A stretch of DNA of 14,937 bases from a bacterium (lineage in GTDB: Bacteria > Patescibacteriota > Minisyncoccia > Phycocordibacterales > UBA2163), in NCBI GenBank assembly GCA_018648925.1, contig JABGQE010000013.1:3407-18343 (forward strand), in the 5' to 3' direction. Below are positions 1 through 7,062 of the stretch, piece after piece. Position 1 is the stretch's first letter. Each line of letters begins with the position of its first letter. The notes below the pieces were generated by a model. That model did no database searches, was not told the origin of the DNA, and saw only the letters and a program-made list of their open reading frames with translations. Made by a program: the position numbers and the translations under genes.

Positions 1-1328
1 CGGAGGCGTGTTGCTTTTTCGTGTTTTTGGATTTTTTCTAATGCTTTTGCTTCGATCTGACGAATACGCTCACGTGTTACTCCAAACTCTTTTCCAACTT
101 CTTCAAGTGTATGATAAATGCCGTCTGCAAGTCCGTTACGCATTTCAAGAATCTTCTTCTCTTTAGGTGATAGGTCGTCAAGAATCTCTTTAATCTGATC
201 TGCTAGTATTCTAAGTGAAGTGTCTTGATCTGGTGAGGAAATCTTGTCATCTTTTATAAAATCTCCTAGTGTAGACTTCTCGTCGCCATCATCCCCTACT
301 GGGCGCTCTAGTGATATAGTGTCTTGACTTATCTTTTCAATCTGATAGATTTTCTCAATCTCTATATCCATCTCTGTTGCTATTTCCTCTGCAAGTGGGT
401 CACGCCCTAGGTCTTGTGAAAGCCTTCTGAAAACTTGTTTGTACTTTGCTATAGTTTCAACCATGTGCACAGGAATTCTAATAGTTCGTGACTGGTCAGC
501 AAGCGCTCTTGTGATAGCTTGTCTTATCCACCATGTGGCATAAGTAGAAAACTTATAACCTTTTGTATAATCAAACTTGTCTACTGCTTTAAAGAGTCCT
601 AAGTTCCCCTCTTGTATAAGGTCAAGGAGTGTAAGGTCAGGCGAACGCCCAACATAACGCTTCGCAATAGACACCACAAGACGCAAGTTAGCGCGCGCAA
701 GTAAATTCCTCGCTTCACTGTCACCGTCTAGTATTCTTTTAGCAAGCTCCCTTTCTTCTACACCTTTAAGGAGTGGGTATTGCCCTATCTCTCGCAGATA
801 CATTTGAATAGAGTCATGTGAAGATATTTCACTTCCGCGTTTATACGTGTTTTTCTTTGCAATTAATTCGGCATTTGAATCATCAAGCATCCCACCACTT
901 TCAAGTACATCTATATTTGCCGTACTAAATCTCTCATATAATTCTTCTAAGAAAACAATGTCTTCTTCTATCGCTGGAAATTCTTTTAGGATTTCATCAT
1001 ATGTCACAAAACCTCTCTGGCGTCCATTTGCTAAAAGTTGATCTGCTTTCTTTTGTATATCTTTTGCTTTTTTACTTACAACCTTTTTCTTCTTTGGTGC
1101 AGTAACTTTCTTTTTCTTTACAAGAGCTTTTTTAGGTTTCTTCTTTGGTATTTTCTTTACCACCTTCTTTTTAACACTTTTCTTTACAGGAACTTTTTTC
1201 TTGCCCTGAGCTTGTCGAAGGGTCTTTTTAACACTCTTAGCCTTAACAGCTTTTTTAGCTGGAGACTTTCCCTGCCTGCCGGCAGGCGGGTTTTTTGAAA
1301 CTACTTCCTTTTTTATTTTTTTTGCCAT
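1..1328 (-). CDS. sigA: RNA polymerase primary sigma factor (sigma-70/SigA), 3' end off window
   Basis: The frame runs from ATG at 1328 to the window edge (442 codons, no stop reached). Reading the minus strand gives the promoter-recognition subunit of RNA polymerase. Region 1.2-2.1 starts near residue 170 (SIQMYLREIGQYPLL). Region 2 includes the NLRLVVSIAKRY and LDLIQEGNLGL blocks, followed by region 2.3-2.4 at about 260-290 with YATWWIRQAITRALADQSR, the core-melting and -10-reading helix. Region 3 follows, then region 4.2 at about 405-435 with GVTRERIRQIEAKALEKI, the -35-reading helix-turn-helix. The first 90 or so residues are almost pure Lys/Val/Ala/Pro and replace a recognisable region 1.1; they contain two in-frame repeat insertions. 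The start has no Shine-Dalgarno sequence. It lies 107 nt after dnaG, as in dnaG-rpoD operons. Only a few C-terminal residues should be missing. Identity is secure. Confidence 0.97.
   Translation of the reverse strand, partial: MAKKIKKEVVSKNPPAGRQGKSPAKKAVKAKSVKKTLRQAQGKKKVPVKKSVKKKVVKKIPKKKPKKALVKKKKVTAPKKKKVVSKKAKDIQKKADQLLANGRQRGFVTYDEILKEFPAIEEDIVFLEELYERFSTANIDVLESGGMLDDSNAELIAKKNTYKRGSEISSHDSIQMYLREIGQYPLLKGVEERELAKRILDGDSEARNLLARANLRLVVSIAKRYVGRSPDLTLLDLIQEGNLGLFKAVDKFDYTKGYKFSTYATWWIRQAITRALADQSRTIRIPVHMVETIAKYKQVFRRLSQDLGRDPLAEEIATEMDIEIEKIYQIEKISQDTISLERPVGDDGDEKSTLGDFIKDDKISSPDQDTSLRILADQIKEILDDLSPKEKKILEMRNGLADGIYHTLEEVGKEFGVTRERIRQIEAKALEKIQKHEKATRL
1204..1222. repeat. Short imperfect palindromic repeat inside sigA
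   Basis: The 19-base element CCCTGAGCTTGTCGAAGGG has CCCT/AGGG ends. It sits in frame in the Lys-rich N-terminus of sigA and encodes TLRQAQG at residues 36-42, a break in the lysine run. I recognise the same unit as an interspersed repeat in many CPR and some other bacterial genomes; its copy number here cannot be judged from one window. Confidence 0.6.
1270..1290. repeat. GC-rich palindromic repeat inside sigA
   Basis: CCTGCCTGCCGGCAGGCGGG (1271-1290) is a near-perfect 20-base palindrome with one mismatched pair. It encodes PPAGRQG at residues 14-20 of sigA. It is GC-rich in strongly AT-rich, Lys-coding surroundings, so it looks inserted. It belongs to the same class as the element inside dnaG at 2135-2157. 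Confidence 0.65.
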
Positions 1329-1375
1329 ATAATAGATTTTGTTAATGAGTGATAACGAGTTTTACTAAATCATCA

Positions 1376-1417
1376 CCCCCTTCTTTTCGCGCAAGCGAAG
1401 CGCGCAAAAGGAGGGGG
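1376..1417. repeat. Intergenic C-rich hairpin repeat (copy C), dnaG-sigA gap
   Basis: The left arm (1376-1392) starts CCCCCTTCTTTT. The right arm (1400-1417) ends AAAAGGAGGGGG. Between them lies a CGCGC/GCGCGC inner stem with an AAGCGAA loop. No T-run follows on either strand, so it is not a classical intrinsic terminator, though it could slow polymerase or protect an mRNA end. The outer arms match two copies upstream of dnaG (3222-3256 and 3293-3334). Confidence 0.65.
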
Positions 1418-1435
1418 TTAAGTAGATAATAGTCA

Positions 1436-3175
1436 CTATGTTCCTTTATCTGCTAAATTTGATAATTTATCCGAAAGTTCTTTATGCTTCTTTGTTAACT
1501 CGTCAATCTTTTTGTCTTCTGCGTCATTTGCTTCCACCGATCTGAGTTCTGTCGACACTCTCTCCATTTCTTCTTTTAGATACTCTTGTTCAAGATTGCT
1601 CAATAGCTCACCCACTTCTTCATCTAATCTTTCATCGTTCTCGTGTATTTTTTCTACTTCAAATAGTAATTCTTCTATATTATCTTGCTTTTGCGTAAGA
1701 TGCAAAGATTTTTCTTTTCCCATTATTCGTTCTAACTCTTTTTCTGTCTTTTCTATATCTATTGCAGATTCTCTCAAACTCTTTTGCCATATTAATATAC
1801 CTGCTATCTTATCTTTTATAGAGTCCTTTTTATTTAATTTTTCTTTTGGACTAACTGTAGTGGAACTATGTTCTTCCACCTGTCCTTTTATATCGTCTGG
1901 TATTTTACTAAGCTCTTCTCTTACAACACTATCTGAGAGCCCGAGTTTTCCTGCAAAGATTGATATGAAATGTTCTTGATCAATTTTATTTGAAATTCTC
2001 GCAATATAAGGAAGGACTGTTTTTGAGGCTTCTAATAATAACTTCCTTTTATCATCTACTGTTTCTAATAGAATATTTAAAGAAAATTCTACAATATGCT
2101 TTGCATCTCTTATTGCTCCCTTCCATTCTTCTTTACCTGCCTTGTCGGCAGACAGGTCTTTCTTAATTACGTCTGCTGGATCTTCGCCATCTTTAAGGTG
2201 GGTGACTTTAACATCCATCCCGCTTTGAAGCCCCATGACAGCACTTTTGCCAGATGAAGCTACCCCTGCCTTGTCTGAGTCAAATGCGAGTACTATGTTC
2301 TCTGACAATCTCTTGAGAAGCCCTATATGATCTCCTGTTAGCGCAGTACCAGAAAGTGCAACTGTATTAGTAAAGCCTGCCTGATGTGACATAAGCAAGT
2401 CCATCTGCCCTTCTACAACAATAGAGAAATTCAACTTTCTGATTGAAAACTTTGCTCTATCATAACCATAAAGTATCTTTGACTTACTAAACAGGACAGT
2501 CTCAGGAGAGTTTATATATTTTGCAGACTTTTCATCATCCTTAAAGATTCTACCTGAAAATGCAACCACTCTACCTGAATTATCAAAGATTGGGAACATT
2601 ATCCTGCCACGAAATCTATCATAATATTCAGCTCCTCCCTCCTTTTTCTTTATAAGACCCACTTTCTCTATTTCCTGTACACTATATGTCTTTTTCAGAT
2701 GATCATACAGACTACTCCATGAATCACCAGCATATCCGATACGCCAATCTGTCACTGTTTTTCCTTCTAGTCCACGATCTTTCAGATACTTTTGAACTTC
2801 TGTATTTTTTTTCAAACTTTCTACAAAAAATACTATAGCTTCCTCCATAACAGAATAAAGTCGTGATTTCTCATCTTTGTCTTGCTTGTTTTCAAACACA
2901 ATCTGAACCCCTGCTTTTTCTCCTAAGACTTTAAGTGCCCCGACAAAATCTAAACCTTCAAAAGCCTCCACAAACGAAAAGACATCTCCCTTTGCATTAC
3001 AACCAAAACAGTAATAAGAGTTTCTAGTTGGCGATACAAAAAACGAAGGTGTCTTTTCATTATGAAATGGGCATCTTGCTCTGAAGTTACTCCCTGCTTT
3101 TTCTAATTTTACGTACTGTGAAACTACATCAACGATCCCAAGTTTTTCTTTTATTTGTTCAACTTGTGATGACAT
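1436..3175 (-). CDS. dnaG: DNA primase
   Basis: This is the primase that lays RNA primers for lagging-strand and origin synthesis. The 579 aa open with a CHC2 zinc-binding domain (C35, H38, C56, C59 in CPFHNEKTPSFFVSP...YYCFGC). The RNA-polymerase core follows (DRFRGRIMFPIFD near 185; VAFSGR near 203). The TOPRIM fold has VVEGQMD at 253-259 as the catalytic Glu motif and LAFDSDKAG at about 296-304 as the acidic metal-binding motif. After DGEDPADVIKK an 8-residue DLSADKAG segment (340-347) is encoded by a palindromic repeat. The C-terminal third (about 440-579) is highly charged and predicted coiled coil; a DnaB-binding fold cannot be recognised by eye. ATG at 3175 is the first start and fits the usual N-terminus; no Shine-Dalgarno sequence. 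Upstream is rpoC (186 nt), downstream sigA. Confidence 0.97.
   Translation of the reverse strand: MSSQVEQIKEKLGIVDVVSQYVKLEKAGSNFRARCPFHNEKTPSFFVSPTRNSYYCFGCNAKGDVFSFVEAFEGLDFVGALKVLGEKAGVQIVFENKQDKDEKSRLYSVMEEAIVFFVESLKKNTEVQKYLKDRGLEGKTVTDWRIGYAGDSWSSLYDHLKKTYSVQEIEKVGLIKKKEGGAEYYDRFRGRIMFPIFDNSGRVVAFSGRIFKDDEKSAKYINSPETVLFSKSKILYGYDRAKFSIRKLNFSIVVEGQMDLLMSHQAGFTNTVALSGTALTGDHIGLLKRLSENIVLAFDSDKAGVASSGKSAVMGLQSGMDVKVTHLKDGEDPADVIKKDLSADKAGKEEWKGAIRDAKHIVEFSLNILLETVDDKRKLLLEASKTVLPYIARISNKIDQEHFISIFAGKLGLSDSVVREELSKIPDDIKGQVEEHSSTTVSPKEKLNKKDSIKDKIAGILIWQKSLRESAIDIEKTEKELERIMGKEKSLHLTQKQDNIEELLFEVEKIHENDERLDEEVGELLSNLEQEYLKEEMERVSTELRSVEANDAEDKKIDELTKKHKELSDKLSNLADKGT
2135..2157. repeat. Palindromic repeat inserted within dnaG
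   Basis: ACCTGCC...GACAGGT, an imperfect palindrome of 23 bases, is in frame and encodes DLSADKAG. It falls just after the TOPRIM domain, in a surface-loop position where other primases have a short linker (DGEDP...KEEW here). It is related in sequence and GC content to the sigA element at 1270-1290. Confidence 0.55.
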
Positions 3176-3221
3176 GATAGATTTTTTCCGCGAACGGAGT
3201 GAGTGGTTAAAAAATTATCAT

Positions 3222-3334
3222 CCCCTTCTTTTGCGCGTCTAGCGAAAAGGAGGTGGATTTTGGATTTTATAAATTTATACTCTCCTACTTATCCCACCTC
3301 CTTTTCCAGTTGATATACTGGCAAAAGAAGGGGG
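3222..3334. repeat. Pair of inverted C-rich hairpin repeats (copies A and B), rpoC-dnaG gap
   Basis: Copy A (3222-3256) reads CCCCTTCTTTTGC...GAAAAGGAGGTGG. Copy B (3293-3334) is the same unit inverted, with its own CCAGT/ACTGG inner stem (3306-3310 / 3317-3321). Each copy folds alone. In addition the two pair with each other: 3222-3234 with 3321-3333, and 3245-3257 with 3292-3305. The 35-base AT-rich spacer between them could hold a -10-like TATAAA for dnaG, but no matching -35 is seen. No U-tract follows, so termination after rpoC is uncertain and read-through into dnaG is possible. Confidence 0.65.
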
Positions 3335-3361
3335 TTTAGAAAATTATAGTCGCTTCGCTCT

Positions 3362-6300
3362 TTAATTTTCTAAATCTTCTAATTCGTCGCCTGTTCCATT
3401 TACTATTTCATCAATCATTTCTGCTTTAGCACTTCCCTTGAATCCTGTTCCTGCTGGAATAAGTCTTCCTATAATAACATTCTCTTTTAGTCCTACGAGC
3501 TTGTCTTCTCTTCCTCTGATAGCTGAATTTATAAGTATTTTTGTAGTATTTTGGAATGATGCGGCTGACAAGAAACTCTTTCTTGAAAGTGATACTTCTG
3601 ACATCCCGAGTACTAGAGATTCGGCAACCGGCTCTATATTACCAGCCTCTTTTGCTCTCTCTACTGCACGATCAAACTCATGACTCTCAACAATATCTCC
3701 TGTTGTAATACTGTCGTCTTCTGACTCTTTAACCTTTAGTCTTGAGAACATCTGTTTTATGATAACCTCTGTATGCTTTCTAGAGATTGAAGCTCCTTGT
3801 AATTCATAAATCTTATTAATTTCACTAATTATATAGTCTTGCGTTTTCTTTCTTCCTGCAAACTTAAACAGCTCGTCTATATTAGCTGAACCGTCAGTCA
3901 AGAATTGCCCTTTAACAACCTTCTCACCTACACTTACAAGAGACATTCTTCTGAAGTTAACAGTATACTCTGTGTTTTTCTTAGATTTTGCCGCTTTCTC
4001 GCCACCGTCTGGAAGAAGTATGATTACTTTTTCTTTCTCATCGCTTTGTATTTCTGAGATAACACCATCAACATGTGCAATAACTGCTGGGTTCTTAGGT
4101 GCTCGTTTTTCAAACACTTCATCAACACGTGGTAGACCTTGCGTCACGTCACCTCCGACAGACGCTGCACCTCCGGCATGCTTTGTGTTCATAGTAAGCT
4201 GTGTACCAGGTTCACCGATAGCTTGTGCTGCAATAGTACCTACCGCTTCACCTATTGCCACCATAACGCCCGTTGTCATATCAACACCATAACAACCCTG
4301 ACATATTCCTTGTTTTGTCTTACACACCATTGGAGAACGAACACTTACACTCTCTACTCCTGCATCCTCAATCTTCTTTGCTTCTTCAGGTGTTAGAAAT
4401 GTTCCTTTTTTGACTAATACTTTTCCTTTTGAATCTTGAGCGTCAGCTGCAAGGATTCTACCTTTTATGTTTTTTGCAATTGATATCTCAAGTCCTGATG
4501 CGCTTATCTTGTTTATGATAACTCCTTCTTTCACACCACAATCCTTCTCTGTAATAATAGCGTCTTGTGCAACATCAAAGAGTCTTCTTGTAAGATACCC
4601 CGCTTTCGCAGTTTGAAGAGCAGTATCGGCAAGACCTTTTCTTGAACCGTGTGTAGTAATAAAGTATTCAATAGGTGTAAGCCCCTCTTTCATCGAAGCA
4701 ATAATAGGGAATTCAATAGTATCTCCTTTAGTGTTTTGCATAAGCCCAACCATACCTGCCATTTGTGTAATCTGCCCAATAGAACCTCTAGCACCTGACT
4801 TCCACATATCGTATACTGATCCATCTTTTTGCAGAGTATCTGGGATTTGTTTTTCAATATCATTTTTTGCTCCGATCCATGTTTCAATATTCATTCTTCT
4901 TTTTTCACCTCTTGAAAGTAGACCTTCGTTGTATTGGCCTGAAATCTCTCTTGATCTTTCTTTTGCTCCTTTAATAACTTCTTTTTTGCCATCAGGTACG
5001 ATAACATCGTCTATTCCCCATGTAATACCAGAATGAGTTACGTACTTGAATCCGAAGTTCTTTATTTTGTTTATGATAGCTGGAATACGCTCTAGTCCGT
5101 ATACTTTTATAAGATCTTCTACAAGCGTCATCATACTTCTGTTGTTTATGTCATAGTCAACATATGGATAATCGTTTGGAAGAGTACTGTTAAATAGAAT
5201 CTTTCCTACTGATGTTTCAAATGGCTTACCTTCAAACTTAGCGTACCGCTCTTTATCAGACGGAAGTACTTTTATCTTTGCTCTAAAGCCAAGCTCACCG
5301 AAATCATATGCTGTGATCGCACTGTTTGGAGATGAGAATATCTTTCCTTCTCCTTTGTCGCCTTCAAGAATCTTTGTCATCCAATAACACCCAAGTACGA
5401 TATCAAGCATCTTTGTAGATACCACAGGATCACCATTACCAGGTTTAAGGATATTTTTATTTGCAGATATAATGTTTTTTGCTTCTGCTTGCGCTTCTTT
5501 TGAAAGTGGTACGTGAATAGCCATCATGTCACCGTCGAAGTCTGCGTTAAATGCAGGACATACAAGCGGATGCACTTGAATAGCATTTCCTTCAATAAGG
5601 ATTGGTTTGAAGCCTTGTATACCCTGTCTGTGAAGTGTTGGCGCACGGTTAAGAAGTACGTATTTACCTTCAATAACCTCTTCTAGTATTGCCCATACTT
5701 CAGGGATTCCTTCGTCTATTAACCTTCCTGCACCACGAATATTGTAAGCAAGTTCTCTTTCAAGGAGTTTTGAAATAATGAATGGTCTAAATAGCTCAAG
5801 TGCCATGTGTTTTGGAACACCACATTCATCAAGCTTAAGATCAGGACCAACAACAATAACAGATCGTCCAGAGTAGTCTACACGTTTTCCAAGTAAGTTC
5901 TGTCGGAAGTATCCTTGCTTTCCTTTTAGATAATCAGAAAGTGATTTTAGTGGTCGTCTTTGAGCCTGACTCATTGCAGAGAAAAGAGTATTACCATGAC
6001 GTATTGAGTTATCCAGAAGCGCATCTACAGCTTCTTGCAAGATTCTTTTTTCGTTTCGTAAGATTACGTCTGGTGCATTGATATCTTTTAACTTTCTAAG
6101 ACGATTATTTCTGTTGATTACCCTTCTATATAGGTCGTTGACATCAGATGTAGCATGTCGTCCACCTTCAAGTGCTACCATTGGGCGAAGTGCCGGTGGT
6201 ATAACAGGAATACGTACCATAAACATCCATTCTGGTCTTATACCCGATGCATCCATTGACCTTATAAGGCTTAATCTTTTGTTAAGCTTTTCTCGCTCTA

Positions 6301-7051
6301 CTGAACCAGCTTTTTCAAGTGCTGTCTCTAGCTTTTCTATTAGCTTTTTAAGATCTAACTTTTTGAAAATATCATAAATAGCTTCAGCTCCGATACCTGT
6401 CTCAAAAAGTGTTCCGTATTTAATAATATATTTATGGTATACAATCTCATCTAACACTGCACCTTCTTGTATGCTTTCTATCTCTTTTTTTGTTTCTAAA
6501 AATAATTCTTTAAGTCTTGTTTTAGTTTTTTCGTCATTTGCAGATTTTACTTTTGTTTTGTATTCAGTATCAAGCTCCTTTAGAAGCCTTACTTTTTCTG
6601 CATCAATAACTTTTGTAATAATATAACCAGCAAAGTAAATAACCTTCTCTACATCTGAAGCAGAGATCCCAAGCACTAAAGAAATCCTAGATGGAATACT
6701 TCGCAAGAACCAAATATGTGATACCGGTGTTGAAAGCTCAATATGTCCCATTCGTTCTCTACGAACTACTGACCGTGTAATCTCCACTCCACATCGTTCA
6801 CAAATAATCCCACGGTAACGAATCCCTCTGTATTTTCCACAATAACATTCGTAATCCTTTTCTGGACCAAATATTTTCTCATCAAAGAGACCTGCTTTCT
6901 CTGCACGTTGTGTTCTGTAGTTTATAGTTTCAGGCTTTGTAACCTCACCAGATGACCAATCCAAGATAGTATCAGGAGATGCAACTTTCAGAGAAACTAC
7001 ATTGAAGTTCTCTGTGTTGAAATGCTGTTTGTTGTTGTTTTTATTTATCAT
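3362..7051 (-). CDS. rpoC: DNA-directed RNA polymerase subunit beta'
   Basis: This is the largest catalytic subunit of RNA polymerase. The 1229 aa begin with the usual N-terminus. The zinc ribbon has C69, C71, C84 and C87 (CYCGKYRGIRYRGIICERCGVE). The lid/rudder and bridge region follows. The invariant active-site loop NADFDGD is at 502-508, whose three Asp hold the catalytic magnesium. The trigger-loop region reads EYFITTHGSRKGLADTALQTAKAGYLTRRLFD. The second zinc site uses Cys in EKDCGV and CKTKQGICQGCYG. The C-terminal GEPGTQLTMNTKHAGG and the conserved tail are present. No large lineage-specific insert is obvious, so the protein is shorter than the E. coli form (about 1400 aa). ATG at 7051 lies 11 nt after the rpoB stop, implying co-transcription; no Shine-Dalgarno sequence. 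Confidence 0.98.
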   Translation of the reverse strand: MINKNNNKQHFNTENFNVVSLKVASPDTILDWSSGEVTKPETINYRTQRAEKAGLFDEKIFGPEKDYECYCGKYRGIRYRGIICERCGVEITRSVVRRERMGHIELSTPVSHIWFLRSIPSRISLVLGISASDVEKVIYFAGYIITKVIDAEKVRLLKELDTEYKTKVKSANDEKTKTRLKELFLETKKEIESIQEGAVLDEIVYHKYIIKYGTLFETGIGAEAIYDIFKKLDLKKLIEKLETALEKAGSVEREKLNKRLSLIRSMDASGIRPEWMFMVRIPVIPPALRPMVALEGGRHATSDVNDLYRRVINRNNRLRKLKDINAPDVILRNEKRILQEAVDALLDNSIRHGNTLFSAMSQAQRRPLKSLSDYLKGKQGYFRQNLLGKRVDYSGRSVIVVGPDLKLDECGVPKHMALELFRPFIISKLLERELAYNIRGAGRLIDEGIPEVWAILEEVIEGKYVLLNRAPTLHRQGIQGFKPILIEGNAIQVHPLVCPAFNADFDGDMMAIHVPLSKEAQAEAKNIISANKNILKPGNGDPVVSTKMLDIVLGCYWMTKILEGDKGEGKIFSSPNSAITAYDFGELGFRAKIKVLPSDKERYAKFEGKPFETSVGKILFNSTLPNDYPYVDYDINNRSMMTLVEDLIKVYGLERIPAIINKIKNFGFKYVTHSGITWGIDDVIVPDGKKEVIKGAKERSREISGQYNEGLLSRGEKRRMNIETWIGAKNDIEKQIPDTLQKDGSVYDMWKSGARGSIGQITQMAGMVGLMQNTKGDTIEFPIIASMKEGLTPIEYFITTHGSRKGLADTALQTAKAGYLTRRLFDVAQDAIITEKDCGVKEGVIINKISASGLEISIAKNIKGRILAADAQDSKGKVLVKKGTFLTPEEAKKIEDAGVESVSVRSPMVCKTKQGICQGCYGVDMTTGVMVAIGEAVGTIAAQAIGEPGTQLTMNTKHAGGAASVGGDVTQGLPRVDEVFEKRAPKNPAVIAHVDGVISEIQSDEKEKVIILLPDGGEKAAKSKKNTEYTVNFRRMSLVSVGEKVVKGQFLTDGSANIDELFKFAGRKKTQDYIISEINKIYELQGASISRKHTEVIIKQMFSRLKVKESEDDSITTGDIVESHEFDRAVERAKEAGNIEPVAESLVLGMSEVSLSRKSFLSAASFQNTTKILINSAIRGREDKLVGLKENVIIGRLIPAGTGFKGSAKAEMIDEIVNGTGDELEDLEN

Positions 7052-7062
7052 AATAATAGAGA

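Noticed and set aside
847..1298. Plus-strand ORFs with Phe/Leu-rich, membrane-like translations
   Set aside because: They are the antisense of the Lys-rich sigA tail (AAA/AAG read as TTT/CTT).
3186..3361. GCTTCGCTC/GAGCGAAGC words here, at 1391-1402 and near 11000
   Set aside because: Short low-complexity words at few places; too little to call a repeat family from this window.
4690..4887. Small minus-strand ORF within rpoC
   Set aside because: Out-of-frame shadow; the rpoC frame is intact and conserved through it.
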